A stretch of DNA of 64,000 nt from Chloroflexi bacterium UBA5189 (GCA_002413045.1 DHWF01000051.1:97950-161949), one strand, 5' to 3'. Positions 1-8,264 are shown, numbered from the stretch's first letter. A program made the numbers and translations. The notes: generated by a model from the sequence alone, not told the origin.

Positions 1-167
1 GCGCGGAGCTCGCCTCCGGCGCCGCGCGTGCGGAGCTTGCACTTCCGGCCGACATCGCGCCCTCGTTCGACGGGGCCAATCTCAGTCTCGGCTACATCGT
101 CCGGGTCCTCGTCGACCGCCGCTTCATGCCGGACAACGCGATCGAACGCCCGGTGGCCGTCGTCTGA
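1..167 (+). CDS. C-terminal fragment of an arrestin-like protein (partial)
   Basis: The window opens inside an open frame (codons from base 3) that ends in TGA at 165-167 and encodes about 54 residues. The fragment has the pattern PADIAPSFDG, then a strand like SLGYIVRVLVD, then a short tail. This resembles the PPSF-G ... Y-vrVrvd strand pair of bacterial arrestin-like/Spo0M-type beta-sandwich proteins. The beginning is outside the window, so the assignment rests on one motif and is tentative. The -10 box of the next gene starts two bases after its stop. Confidence 0.45.
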   Translation, partial: AELASGAARAELALPADIAPSFDGANLSLGYIVRVLVDRRFMPDNAIERPVAVV

Positions 168-168
168 G

Positions 169-174
169 TACGAT
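169..174 (+). promoter_or_regulatory. Leaderless-type -10 box for the oxidoreductase at 181
   Basis: TACGAT (pattern TANNNT) lies 6 bases before the ATG at 181, with no Shine-Dalgarno sequence between. This spacing puts the transcription start on or next to the start codon. No -35 is evident. Confidence 0.6.
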
Positions 175-180
175 GCCCGG

Positions 181-1122
181 ATGAAACCTTGGTTTGGGCT
201 GCACCTGCCCCTGTACACCTATCCCGGCACGTCCTCCGCCCAGCTGTTCGACCGGGTGGTCGAGCAGGCCCAGGCGGCCGAGTCGAATGGCTTCGGCCTG
301 GTCACGGTGATGGACCACCTGTACCAGATCGGCGGGGTCGGCTCGGAGGACGAGCCGATGCTCGAGGGCTGGTCCGTGTTGAACGCCCTGGCGCGCGAGA
401 CGAGCTCCGTGCGACTCGGAACGCTCGTGACCGGCGTGACCTACCGAAACCCGGCGTTGCTGGCGAAGATGGTCACGACACTGGACATCACCTCGGCCGG
501 CCGCGCGATCCTCGGCCTTGGGGCCGCCTGGAACGAATCGGAGCACGACGGCTACGGCTACGACTTCCCGCGGGTCGGCGAGCGGATGGACCGGTTAGAT
601 GAGGCCCTGACGATCGCGAAGGCGATGTTCACCGAGGACCGGCCTTCCTTCGAGGGGAAGCACTACCGCATTCACGAGGCCCACAACGTCCCCAAGCCCG
701 TCCAGCCGGGCGGCCCGCCCATCCTCATCGGCGGGGGAGGGGAGCAGCGGACGCTCCGCATCGCCGCGAAGCATGCCGACATGACGCACTGGTTCCCGCT
801 CGGCTTCGACATGCTGCGGCACAAGAACGAGGTCCTCGAGGGCTACTGCGCGGAGATCGGGCGGGATCCGTCGACGATCGAACGGACGATGGCCGCGCCG
901 GCGATCGTTGCCCGCGACGAGGCGGCCAAGGTGTCGCTCCTGGAGGCCGTGCCGGCCGAGCGCCGGCCGTTCATCAAGGGCGGCACGCCGCAGCAGGCGG
1001 CGGAGGTCCTGAAGCAGTACGTCGACGCCGGGTTCACCGGCTTCACCTTCAACAACAACTACTACAAGACGCCCGAGCAGATCGCGCTCATCGGCGAGGT
1101 GCTCCCGCTCATCGGCGGGTGA
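181..1122 (+). CDS. LLM-class F420-dependent oxidoreductase
   Basis: A 313-residue protein of the bacterial luciferase-like monooxygenase (TIM-barrel) family, of the group that uses reduced F420 for hydride transfer. The family start WFGLHLPLYTYPG is followed by VTVMDHLYQ near residue 43, TLVTGVTYRNPALLAKM near residue 80, LGLGAAWN, and GGPPILIGGGGEQRTLRIAAKHAD near residue 178. The frame stays open upstream to base 28, but the family motif and the -10 box fix the start at 181. Cytoplasmic; the substrate cannot be predicted. It faces the nitroreductase-like gene at 1133. A second LLM gene lies at 9433. Confidence 0.88.
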   Translation: MKPWFGLHLPLYTYPGTSSAQLFDRVVEQAQAAESNGFGLVTVMDHLYQIGGVGSEDEPMLEGWSVLNALARETSSVRLGTLVTGVTYRNPALLAKMVTTLDITSAGRAILGLGAAWNESEHDGYGYDFPRVGERMDRLDEALTIAKAMFTEDRPSFEGKHYRIHEAHNVPKPVQPGGPPILIGGGGEQRTLRIAAKHADMTHWFPLGFDMLRHKNEVLEGYCAEIGRDPSTIERTMAAPAIVARDEAAKVSLLEAVPAERRPFIKGGTPQQAAEVLKQYVDAGFTGFTFNNNYYKTPEQIALIGEVLPLIGG

Positions 1123-1132
1123 GCCGGGATCG

Positions 1133-1525
1133 CTAGCTCGGGGCGATTCGCAGGCGCATGAACTCGGTGACGCGCATGAGCCCCAGGAAGAACCGAACCG
1201 GCTGGGGCATCTGGCGCCGCCGCGGGTCGACGAACAGCTCGGGCTCGACCAGGTGGACCGTCCGCCCGCGGGTCAGCAAGTCGCAGCCGCCGGCGGCCAG
1301 CACGTTCTTGACCCACTGGACATCGGAGCCATAGGTCAGCGCGAGCACGTACGAGTCGCCGTCGCGGAAGACGTTCATTGGCGTGCGATACGGCTTGCCC
1401 GACGTTCGTCCGCGGTAGACCAGGATCCCGAAGCCGGGGAGCCGGCCCGCGAACCGCCGCGACACGCGGTTGAACACGTTCGTCGTGAACGGCCGAAGGA
1501 CCTGGAGCCTGGTCCGTGGTGGCAT
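1133..1525 (-). CDS. Nitroreductase-family deazaflavin-dependent oxidoreductase (Ddn-like)
   Basis: A 130-residue split-beta-barrel protein of the F420/FMN-binding Ddn family. Visible marks are LPGFGILVYRGRTSGKPYRTPMNV near residues 29-52, the cofactor-phosphate loop (G-R-x-S-G-x-x-R-x-T), and SYVLALTYGSDVQWVKNVLAAG near residues 58-79. Length is normal for the family. It converges with the LLM oxidoreductase ending at 1122, 10 bases away, so the two F420-type genes sit together without being co-transcribed. Members reduce quinones, nitro compounds or heme-like tetrapyrroles; the substrate here is unknown. Confidence 0.85.
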   Translation of the reverse strand: MPPRTRLQVLRPFTTNVFNRVSRRFAGRLPGFGILVYRGRTSGKPYRTPMNVFRDGDSYVLALTYGSDVQWVKNVLAAGGCDLLTRGRTVHLVEPELFVDPRRRQMPQPVRFFLGLMRVTEFMRLRIAPS

Positions 1526-1557
1526 CGCAAGAGGCCGAGGATAGAGCAGGGCGCCAG

Positions 1558-1586
1558 TTGACTAATGTGGACTAACTCGATACCGT
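1558..1586 (+). promoter_or_regulatory. Promoter with tandem operator of the toxin-antitoxin operon
   Basis: TTGACT (1558-1563) and TACCGT (1581-1586) are separated by exactly 17 bases, a textbook -35/-10 pair and the clearest in the window. The spacer region contains a direct repeat, GACTAA at 1560-1565 and 1570-1575, one helical turn apart. It is well placed for autorepression by the antitoxin. The -10 ends 7 bases before ATG 1594, implying a leaderless mRNA. Confidence 0.65.
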
Positions 1587-1593
1587 GCCCGAC

Positions 1594-1833
1594 ATGGAGA
1601 AGTCCGTCAACGTCCACGACGCCAAGACGCACCTGTCCCGACTCCTCGAGCGGGTCGAGGCAGGGGAGGAGATCACCCTGGCCCGCGCCGGCCGGCCAGT
1701 TGCGAGACTCGTGCCGTACGTGCGGCGATCCGAGCCTCGGCCGCTCGGGCTGTGGAAGGGGAAGATCACGCTTGCGCCTGACTGGGATTCGCCGGAGGTG
1801 AACGCCGAGATCGCGGACCTGTTCAACAAGTGA
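1594..1833 (+). CDS. Type II antitoxin, Phd/YefM family
   Basis: A 79-residue antitoxin. The N-terminal half has the Phd/YefM DNA-binding signature (VNVHDAKTHLSRLLERVEAGEEITLARAGRPVA split over residues 5-37). The C-terminal part (residues 50-79, with WDSPEVNAEIADLFNK) is the toxin-wrapping tail typical of VapB/Phd partners. A GTG at 1585 is in frame, but it lies inside the -10 hexamer, so ATG 1594 is the likelier start. The stop overlaps the toxin start by four bases (GTGA), showing translational coupling. It is expected to neutralise the PIN toxin and repress the operon. Confidence 0.9.
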   Translation: MEKSVNVHDAKTHLSRLLERVEAGEEITLARAGRPVARLVPYVRRSEPRPLGLWKGKITLAPDWDSPEVNAEIADLFNK

Positions 1834-2207
1834 TCCTGCTGCTCGACGCCCATGCCCTCATCTGGTACCTGGCCGACGATGCGAGCCTCTCGCGGGCCGG
1901 ACGATCGGCGATTCAGGACCCGGCCAACGATGTCCTCGTCTCCGCAGCGACGGTCTGGGAGCTCGGGATCAAGGCAGCGCTGGGCAAGATCGACGTGCGC
2001 GAGGACCTCGTCGAAGCGGTCGAGGAGGTTGGCTTCAGCGGGGTGCCGGTCACGTTGACGGATGCAAGGGCTGCCGCTGCCCTGCCGCTGCACCATCGAG
2101 ATCCATTCGACCGCATGCTCGTCGCGCAGGCGCAGCGACTCGATGCGATCGTCGTGACCCGCGCTCGGGCGTTCGCTGCATATGACGTTCACGTGCTCGG
2201 CGCCTAG
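1830..2207 (+). CDS. vapC: PIN-domain ribonuclease toxin (VapC family)
   Basis: A 125-residue PIN nuclease, expected to cleave RNA with Mg2+/Mn2+. The first acidic residue is in LLLDAHALIWYL (Asp near residue 5), the second in SAATVWELGIKAALGK (Glu near residue 43), and the third pair in HHRDPFDRMLVAQAQ (Asp near residues 90 and 93). It follows the antitoxin with a four-base GTGA overlap. The pair lies about 500 bases from the dif-like site at 2716; toxin-antitoxin cassettes next to Xer sites occur on some plasmids, so the proximity is worth noting but may be chance. Confidence 0.9.
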   Translation: MILLLDAHALIWYLADDASLSRAGRSAIQDPANDVLVSAATVWELGIKAALGKIDVREDLVEAVEEVGFSGVPVTLTDARAAAALPLHHRDPFDRMLVAQAQRLDAIVVTRARAFAAYDVHVLGA

Positions 2208-2211
2208 GCGG

Positions 2212-2640
2212 TCAAGGACGCGAGGCGCCCAGCAGTCGATCGGTGGCCTCGTCGTGCATCCCGGCATACAGTCGCTTCAGAACCTCACCAAAGACGCGCT
2301 CATCGGGTGCCGCGCGCGCGAACAGGGTCATGGAAGAACGGAGCTTGAGCGCGTCCACCTGGCCGAAGACTGCCTCGGGATCCGTCGCGCCCGAGTCCAG
2401 GACCGCCTGGGCGGCCAAACGGAGCCGCGGCCCGAGTGCCGCATGCGCCAGGTACGCCTGAGCTTCATCGAGCGAGGCAATCGCGTAGAACCGCGAGACC
2501 TCGCTTCGCCCGAGTCCCTCGAGCTGGGGGAAGATGAACCACATCCAATGGCCCCGCTTGCGCCCGTCGCGCAGCTCCGTGAGCGACTGCGCGTACGTCT
2601 CAGCTTGGGCGTCGACAAATCGCTCGAGATCGAATGCCAT
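2212..2640 (-). CDS. DUF1810 family protein
   Basis: A 142-residue protein of uncharacterised family DUF1810. The family marks are LERFVDAQ near residue 5, a Tyr-containing block SLTELRDGRKRGHWMWFIFPQ near residues 19-39, GLGRSEVSRFYAI, and LGPRLRLAAQAVL. Family members are cytoplasmic and some annotations link them to calpastatin-like names without evidence. Length is normal. It converges with the toxin gene (4-base gap) and its start faces the dif-like region. The function is unknown. Confidence 0.85.
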   Translation of the reverse strand: MAFDLERFVDAQAETYAQSLTELRDGRKRGHWMWFIFPQLEGLGRSEVSRFYAIASLDEAQAYLAHAALGPRLRLAAQAVLDSGATDPEAVFGQVDALKLRSSMTLFARAAPDERVFGEVLKRLYAGMHDEATDRLLGASRP

Positions 2641-2715
2641 GCGACGAGTGTGTCGCGACCGTTACCCGACGGCTCGGCGCTCGAGGTCTAGAGCCGCTCG
2701 TGCGCTGCTGATGGC

Positions 2716-2743
2716 ACTTCCGATAAGGAGAGTTATGTCTGAC
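2716..2743. other. dif: dif-like XerC/XerD recombination site
   Basis: A 28-base sequence with dif architecture: an 11-base left arm ACTTCCGATAA (2716-2726), a 6-base centre GGAGAG (2727-2732), and an 11-base right arm TTATGTCTGAC (2733-2743). The inner parts CCGATAA and TTATGTC match what I recall of the actinobacterial dif consensus, and the ACTTCC start and TTATGT also match Bacillus dif. It lies in the 170-base gap 2641-2810, which is more AT-rich than its surroundings. If real, this is the chromosome-dimer resolution site near the replication terminus, or the scar of an Xer-integrated element. Confidence 0.6.
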
Positions 2744-2810
2744 GCCAAGGTGTTCTAGATTCCTGTGAGCATCTCTAGCTGACGGGACAATCGTTCTCGG
2801 TCTGACTCTT

Positions 2811-3092
2811 TTGGCGACGGAAATCAGTCAGATTGTCTTTCGTCTATCGGCGTCAGGTGCGCTTGCTCCCGGCGAGCGGGATGCAGAGTTGATCGGCGTC
2901 GCGAAGGAGTTCATCAGTGATCCCGACGCCTGGGTCGTGAGTCGGAGCGCGTGGGTCGCTCAGCAGCAGGAGCAGGCAAAGGCAACGCGGGAGGCAGCCC
3001 AGGCGAAGCGGGAGGCTGCAGAGGAGGAAGTCCGGGTGCGGCAGGATGCAGCGCGAGAGGCGCGATCGAGACCCAAACCACCCTCAACCTGA
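2811..3092 (+). CDS. Small coiled-coil protein of unknown function
   Basis: A 93-residue open frame starting with TTG. Residues 1-50 look globular (VFRLSASGALAPGERDAELIGVAKEF). Residues 50-90 are a highly charged helix rich in Ala, Glu, Gln and Arg with a heptad-like pattern (QQQEQAKATREAAQAKREA), most likely a coiled coil. I do not recognise the family. No strong ribosome-binding site is visible, so the start is uncertain. It lies directly downstream of the dif-like site and converges with the S4-domain gene. Confidence 0.5.
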   Translation: MATEISQIVFRLSASGALAPGERDAELIGVAKEFISDPDAWVVSRSAWVAQQQEQAKATREAAQAKREAAEEEVRVRQDAAREARSRPKPPST

Positions 3093-3099
3093 CCGGCGA

Positions 3100-3471
3100 T
3101 CAGCCCCGGCCGTCCCGCAGCATCCGTTCGAGCTTGCGCCGGAGCTGCTTGCTCGGCCGGCCCTGACCCCGGACCGCCTTGATGCCGGGCGCGATCTCTC
3201 GGACGACCGGCGGTGGGCTGTTGTCGACGTAGCAGGTGGCGGCGACCGACGCGCCGACGCGCGTTTCGATCGGCGTCACGACCTCGACGATCCGTTCGCG
3301 CTCGGCGATCAGCGCATGCACCACGTCCCCGGCCCGGACCTTCGTCGACGGCTTTGCTGGGTTGCCGTTGACGCGGACGTGGCCACCGTCGCACAGCTGG
3401 GTCGCCATGGGCCGCGTCTTGACGAGGCGCACTGCGCATAACCAGCGATCAATCCGTGTGTCGTCGGCCAT
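3100..3471 (-). CDS. S4-domain RNA-binding protein (Hsp15-like)
   Basis: A 123-residue protein with an S4 RNA-binding domain at residues 1-60: RIDRWLCAVRLVKTRPMATQ, then GGHVRVNGNPAKPSTKVRAGD. The C-terminal part is basic (KQLRRKLERML), as in Hsp15, which binds stalled 50S subunits carrying nascent chains. An upstream GTG (3498) would add nine residues that do not fit the family, so ATG 3471 is preferred. Cytoplasmic. A role in ribosome rescue is inferred from the family. Confidence 0.8.
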   Translation of the reverse strand: MADDTRIDRWLCAVRLVKTRPMATQLCDGGHVRVNGNPAKPSTKVRAGDVVHALIAERERIVEVVTPIETRVGASVAATCYVDNSPPPVVREIAPGIKAVRGQGRPSKQLRRKLERMLRDGRG

Positions 3472-3529
3472 GGGTTTCAGTTCACCAGCGCCGTGCACAA
3501 GGTGATGACCCGATCAGCTGACGATCGGT

Positions 3530-4291
3530 TCAGCCAAGGCCTGACCAGACCCCGACCGCCGTGAACTCGAGCGGCACGTCGATCAGGATCAGCTCGGCGG
3601 CGAGCGCCGTGGTGATCGAAAGGTCGGTTTGACGCTCGACCTTGATGGCGTCGCCGGTCCCGAGCCCCTCTCCGTCGACCTCGACCCGACCATCGATGAC
3701 GTAGAGGTAGCCCCCGCGACCCGCCGCGAATGCGTGCTCGAGGTGGTTGCCCGCGGTCAGGTGGGTGACGAGCGCGCGCGCGTCCTGCGAGAGGTCGAGG
3801 CCCTCCGTGCCGGGCGAGCCCATGATCTGGAGCCAGCGGTCCGTTCGGTCATCGATGCTGTACTGCCGCTGCTGCACGCGTGTCTCGAGCCCAGTGACGC
3901 TCGGCAGGATCCAGAACTGGATGAACCGCAACGCCTCCTCGGCGGAGCCGTTCTTCTCCGAGTGCTCGTCGAAGCCGTGGGAGAAGGTCATCACCTGCGC
4001 GGCACCGGCCTGGAGCGTCCCGTTATTGCCGAGCGAGTCCGCGTGCACGAAATGCCCGGAGACGACGTACGTCAGGGATTCGATGTCGCGATGCGGGTGC
4101 ATCGGCCATTCGGCGCCGGCGATGATCCTGTCGTCGTTGAAGACGCGCAGCGCGCCAACCCCCATCTGCTCCGGATCGCGGTAGCGGTCGAACGAGAAGT
4201 GCCAGCGGGCATCGAACCAGCCGCCCTCCTCGCGCCAGATCGTGTCCGCCGGACGGATGGTCAGGCCAGAGCCGCCGCCTGCATCAGGCAC
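3530..4291 (-). CDS. Pirin-family bicupin protein
   Basis: A 253-residue bicupin of the pirin/YhaK group. The metal-binding cupin is in the first half: PMHPHRDIESLTYVVSGHFVHADS near residues 63-86 and FSHGFDEHSEKN near residues 103-114 supply the His/Glu ligands. The second cupin (residues 170-250) lacks the ligand set, as in other pirins. Homologues include quercetin 2,3-dioxygenases and redox sensors; the substrate is not predictable. The start is GTG with GGAGG just upstream. It is the last minus-strand gene before a 74-base gap to the cyclase. Confidence 0.85.
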   Translation of the reverse strand: MPDAGGGSGLTIRPADTIWREEGGWFDARWHFSFDRYRDPEQMGVGALRVFNDDRIIAGAEWPMHPHRDIESLTYVVSGHFVHADSLGNNGTLQAGAAQVMTFSHGFDEHSEKNGSAEEALRFIQFWILPSVTGLETRVQQRQYSIDDRTDRWLQIMGSPGTEGLDLSQDARALVTHLTAGNHLEHAFAAGRGGYLYVIDGRVEVDGEGLGTGDAIKVERQTDLSITTALAAELILIDVPLEFTAVGVWSGLG

Positions 4292-4365
4292 GAGCCGCCT
4301 CCTTCTTGAAGCTACTCGTCAACTATGACTCGGAGGCGCTACGGTCGCGAGCTGTGGCGCATCGG

Positions 4366-7300
4366 TCATCCGACCGACGGGCTCCATGGCTGCGCGTCTG
4401 GGTTCGCCGAAAGGAACGCGTCGATCTCGGCGATGAATGGTCCGGCACGAAGCGGCTCGACGATCGTTCGAGCCTGTCGGACGGCCGCGAGCCCTGCCTC
4501 ACGATCGCCGATGCCCACGAGGCAGCGGCCGATGCCCGCGAGCCCGATCGCACGCTCCAGCGGCCACCCGCGGGACTCGAAGAAGGTCGTCGCCTCCGCG
4601 AACCCGGCCTGCGCCTCCGCAAAGGACCCTTCGGCTTCCGCGACCTCGGCCATGGCCAATCGCGTGAGCTGGCCACGCGCGCTCGGACCCGGCGGCGTGG
4701 CGCGGGCGAGGACCCTGTGCGCGAGCGGCAGGTCGCCGAGCCCACGCGCGGTCCGAACGAGGTCGATGGTGGCGAACGTGGTCGTCCCCTCGACCGTGCC
4801 ATCCACGGCCTCCTCGATGACACGCCGGGCCTCGTCAGGATCGCCACCCAGGATCGCGGCCCGGGCGGCGTGGTTGGCGGTCATCGTGGGCGGCCAGCCC
4901 AGGGCGTGCGCTTGGGCAATGATCTCCCCGAAATCCGGGACCGGCTCGCCTCGGACGTCCATGATCGCGGCGCTGAGCGCGCGCGCCATCGTCGTGGCAT
5001 AGCCGTCGCCCCTGGCAACGGCCCATTCCCGGATGACCGCAGCCTCGGCGAGCGCCTCGTCGTACCAGCCGCCGGTCGAGAGGAGGTCGAGTCGATTCGC
5101 TCGCAGATCGATGTCGGCAAGTCCGTGGTCCCTGGCAAATCCCAATGCCTCGTCGTAGGCGCTGCGCGCGGCCTGGATGTCCCCGACGTCGATCAGCGTC
5201 CAGGCGAGATTCGAGAGACCCGTGAGGACCTGCCGCGTGTCGCCCGTGGAGATCGCCACCTCCACGCCGCGACGCACATCGGCCTCGCCCGAGTCGTCGC
5301 GCAGCTCCAGCTTGACGACGCCAAGAGCGATATGCGCTGACGCCGGGATCGGCACGCCAAGGTGCTGCGCAGTGGTCATTGCCTGCTGTGCGATGTCGAG
5401 TCTGATCTTCGGATCCAGCTCACCGCTCATGCGCGCCTGAGCGGCCAGGAGCGCGACCAGGCCGGGACCTGGGGACGCCTCCAGGATCGGACGGGCCGCC
5501 GCAATTGCCGCGAGCGCCGCCTCGTCGTTGCCCATGCCGTGAAACGCCAGCTCTCGCGAAACTACCAGCTCGGCCGCGGCTAGCTCGTTGCCGCGCGCGA
5601 GGTGCCACGCATATGCCGCGTCGAACATCTCAACCGCCTGTGGGTACTCGGATCGCATGAGGAACGCCCCACCAAGAGCGGTGAGCACGGCGCCGCGCCG
5701 CGGATCGTCCTCCGGGAGCAGCTCGAGCGCCCGACCGAAGTGCTCGGCCGCCCGTGCCGGATTGACCCGCAGCAGATGTTCCGCGGCAGCGACCAGGGCC
5801 GTTGCCAGCTCCGCTCGGATGGCTGGCAGTTGGTCATCGGCACCCGTTGAGACCGCAAGCTCCTCGGCCCGTCGAAGGTGATCCACCACGATCTCCGCCA
5901 GGTCCCCAAGCGCGGCGCCGGCCTTGTCCGTGATCCAGGCCGCCGCAGCGCGGTGCTTCGCCAGGCGCGCGCCGCGGGACAGGAAGCCGTAGGCGACGTC
6001 GCGCAGCAGGGAGTGCCAGAAGCCGTACTCGAGCTCGTCGACCATGGTCGACGGCTGGTTCGAACGTGTGAGCGATCGTCGCTCTAAATCGGACAGGCTC
6101 GGTTCGACCGTTCCTCGATCGCGACCCTCCAGCGACGCCACGGCGCCCGACCAGAAGACGCGCCCGATCACCGAGGCGTCCAGGATCGCCGGCTTCAGCT
6201 CGCCCGGAAGCGCATCGATCCGCGCCGCGAGGAGCGCCTGGATCGTTGGCGGGACGGCTCGTTCGTCCAGGGTCACCTCCGCTGCCGAGGCCCCACGCTC
6301 TCGGACGAGCGCAGCCAGCTGCTCGGCGTACAGCGGGCTGCCCGCCGCTCGGTCGAGCACAGTCCGGAGCAGTTCCGGTGCGGCGCCGGCCAACGTCGAT
6401 CCGATCAGGCCGGCGATCGCCGCATCGTCGAGCGAGACGAGCTGGATCACACGTGACGCGGGTGGTCCCGCGAGCCATTGCGGGTGGCGCTCCGCTGCCT
6501 CGGGCCGAGCCGTGACGACGAGCAGGATCGGTAGTGGGGATGGGTTCGCGACGAGCTCCAGCAGGAGCGCGACGAGCGCGGTGTCCGCCCAGTGCAGATC
6601 CTCGATGACGATGACGGCCGGACCATCGATTGCCAGGGATTCGAGGAACCTGCGCCACGCGGCGAATGCCTCCTCCTGCGATGGTGGAACTGCGTCCGTC
6701 TGCAGGCCAACGAGTGGGGCAAGGCGCTCGCGCATCCACGCCCGCAGCACGGGATCGGACTCGGTCAACGCCGCGTCGAGCTTCTCCTGGATGGTGTTCT
6801 GGTCGTCGGTCTCGAGGATCCGGGCGTGCGTCTTCACGATCTCACCGAGGGCCCAGAACGCGATTCCATCGCCATACGGCAGGCACCTGCCGGCTCGCCA
6901 GACCGTGGCCGGGGCGACCGCGTGGACGTGGCGGCCGAGCTCCCGGATGAGCCGACTCTTCCCGAGTCCAGGCTCCGCGACCACGGTGACCACCTCGAAT
7001 GCATGCTTCGCGGCGGCAGACGCAAAGGCGCGGCGTAGCGAATCCAGCTCGGCGTCGCGGCCCACGAACGGGGTCGCCTCGCTGTCCTCGGCTCGGACCG
7101 CGGTGGTCCGGGCCTCCGTCGGGTGCCAGATGTGCACCGGCTCCGCGATGCCCTTGAGCGCGACGGCTCCGAGGTCGTCCCACTGGAACTCGCGGGCGGC
7201 CAGCCGGTAGGTCTGCTCGCCGACCGCGACGCCGTCCACCGGGGCGACGCCCTGGATCCGCGCCGCGATGTTCATGGAGCCGCCGGTCGCGAGGCTCTCC

Positions 7301-7662
7301 TCCGGGTTCCGTCCCCCGTCGACACGGACGACCGCCTCGCCCGTATGCACGCCGATCCGAACGTGCAGGTCGAGGCCTGAAACGGTCACGTCACGCAGGA
7401 TCGCGAGCGACGCTCGGACTGCGCGGGTCGGATCATCCTCGTGTGCAGTCGGCGCACCGAACACGCCGACGACCGCATCACCGATGAACTTCTCGACCGT
7501 CCCGCCGTGAGACTCGATGACTCGCCTGGCCCGGCCGTGGTAGGTCGACAGCAGCCGTTCCACGTCCTCGGGGTCCAGCCGCTCCGCCATGTCGGTGGAG
7601 CCGACGACGTCGCAGAACAGCGCGGTGATGACCTTCCGTTCGATCTCCCGCCGCGGTTCCAC
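4366..7662 (-). CDS. Class III adenylate cyclase - AAA ATPase - TPR signalling protein
   Basis: A 1098-residue multidomain regulator. Residues 1-180 form a class III nucleotide cyclase domain: FCDVVGSTDMAERLD (metal Asp18), then GGTVEKFIGDAVVGVFG with Lys58 (adenine-selecting position) and second metal Asp62, so cAMP synthesis is plausible. An AAA/STAND ATPase follows, with Walker A EPGLGKS near residue 234 and Walker B VIVIEDLHWAD near 347. The rest is TPR-like helical repeats ending near residue 1090. Cytoplasmic; the natural ligand is unknown. The GTG start has a leaderless -10 (7669-7674). A drastically deleted paralogue lies at 15184-15544. Confidence 0.9.
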   Translation of the reverse strand: MEPRREIERKVITALFCDVVGSTDMAERLDPEDVERLLSTYHGRARRVIESHGGTVEKFIGDAVVGVFGAPTAHEDDPTRAVRASLAILRDVTVSGLDLHVRIGVHTGEAVVRVDGGRNPEESLATGGSMNIAARIQGVAPVDGVAVGEQTYRLAAREFQWDDLGAVALKGIAEPVHIWHPTEARTTAVRAEDSEATPFVGRDAELDSLRRAFASAAAKHAFEVVTVVAEPGLGKSRLIRELGRHVHAVAPATVWRAGRCLPYGDGIAFWALGEIVKTHARILETDDQNTIQEKLDAALTESDPVLRAWMRERLAPLVGLQTDAVPPSQEEAFAAWRRFLESLAIDGPAVIVIEDLHWADTALVALLLELVANPSPLPILLVVTARPEAAERHPQWLAGPPASRVIQLVSLDDAAIAGLIGSTLAGAAPELLRTVLDRAAGSPLYAEQLAALVRERGASAAEVTLDERAVPPTIQALLAARIDALPGELKPAILDASVIGRVFWSGAVASLEGRDRGTVEPSLSDLERRSLTRSNQPSTMVDELEYGFWHSLLRDVAYGFLSRGARLAKHRAAAAWITDKAGAALGDLAEIVVDHLRRAEELAVSTGADDQLPAIRAELATALVAAAEHLLRVNPARAAEHFGRALELLPEDDPRRGAVLTALGGAFLMRSEYPQAVEMFDAAYAWHLARGNELAAAELVVSRELAFHGMGNDEAALAAIAAARPILEASPGPGLVALLAAQARMSGELDPKIRLDIAQQAMTTAQHLGVPIPASAHIALGVVKLELRDDSGEADVRRGVEVAISTGDTRQVLTGLSNLAWTLIDVGDIQAARSAYDEALGFARDHGLADIDLRANRLDLLSTGGWYDEALAEAAVIREWAVARGDGYATTMARALSAAIMDVRGEPVPDFGEIIAQAHALGWPPTMTANHAARAAILGGDPDEARRVIEEAVDGTVEGTTTFATIDLVRTARGLGDLPLAHRVLARATPPGPSARGQLTRLAMAEVAEAEGSFAEAQAGFAEATTFFESRGWPLERAIGLAGIGRCLVGIGDREAGLAAVRQARTIVEPLRAGPFIAEIDAFLSANPDAQPWSPSVG

Positions 7663-7668
7663 CGCTCG

Positions 7669-7674
7669 ATGGTA
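7669..7674 (-). promoter_or_regulatory. Leaderless-type -10 box of the cyclase-ATPase gene
   Basis: On the minus strand TACCAT stands 6 bases before GTG 7662. The same hexamer at the same spacing is kept in front of the deleted paralogue at 15544, which supports both its function and the start codon. Confidence 0.6.
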
Positions 7675-7823
7675 CGGGCCCCCACATGGTCAGCGCGGGC
7701 TCCGAGCCCGCCCGGCCGGCGTCGTTCCCCAGGTCTCCATGGATTGGCGCAAACGGACGATGACCACCGTTCCACACCCTCCAGCATCACCGTGAGCCCG
7801 ACCGGGCTGAATGGAGGAAGGCG

Positions 7824-8264
7824 ATGCTCGGACTGGGAAGAAGGTTCATGGCCCTCGGGGCGGCGAGCCTGCTCGCGCTGGCGCTCGTGGGTGGCGCGTC
7901 GGCCGCCGCGCCGAGCAAGTTCACCGCGATCCTGGTGGACGATGGTGGCTGCAGCTTCCACATGGAGGCGTCGTGGAAGGGCGGAAAGGAGGTCGTCCGG
8001 GTCGTGTCGTACATCTAAATCGACCGTTCGCCGGTGGGCGCAGGCGCGCCTGATCTCACCGGGTTTGCGCCAGACTCGCCCGGCAGCACCCTGACGAAGA
8101 CGAGCGCGTCGATCCCGTTCGGCCCCCTCGAAGTCGACACGGCGACCACGCACACGTTCGCCGCCACCGTGCAGTTCGATGGGCTCGCACGCAGCGGGCT
8201 CTACACGCTTGGACAGGTCTACACGACCGGAATCACGCTCGGGTGCAAGCTCGCGACTCCGTGA
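7824..8264 (+). pseudogene. Secreted protein gene interrupted by one in-frame stop
   Basis: ATG 7824, preceded by GGAGGAAG, opens a frame with a clear signal peptide (FMALGAASLLALALVGGASA, residues 9-28) and mature start APSKFTAIL. The frame meets TAA at 8016-8018 after 64 codons. It then continues without another stop, at normal high third-position GC, to TGA at 8262-8264, with plausible secreted-domain sequence (FAATVQFDGLARSGLYTLGQ). Read through, it would encode about 146 residues. The likeliest reading is a nonsense mutation in a small exported protein. I do not recognise the family. Sequencing error or stop readthrough are alternatives. Confidence 0.65.

Noticed and set aside
28..180. 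Upstream extension of the LLM oxidoreductase frame
   Set aside because: The added residues are Arg/Ser-rich shadow sequence of the arrestin-like fragment; the family start and the -10 box support ATG 181.
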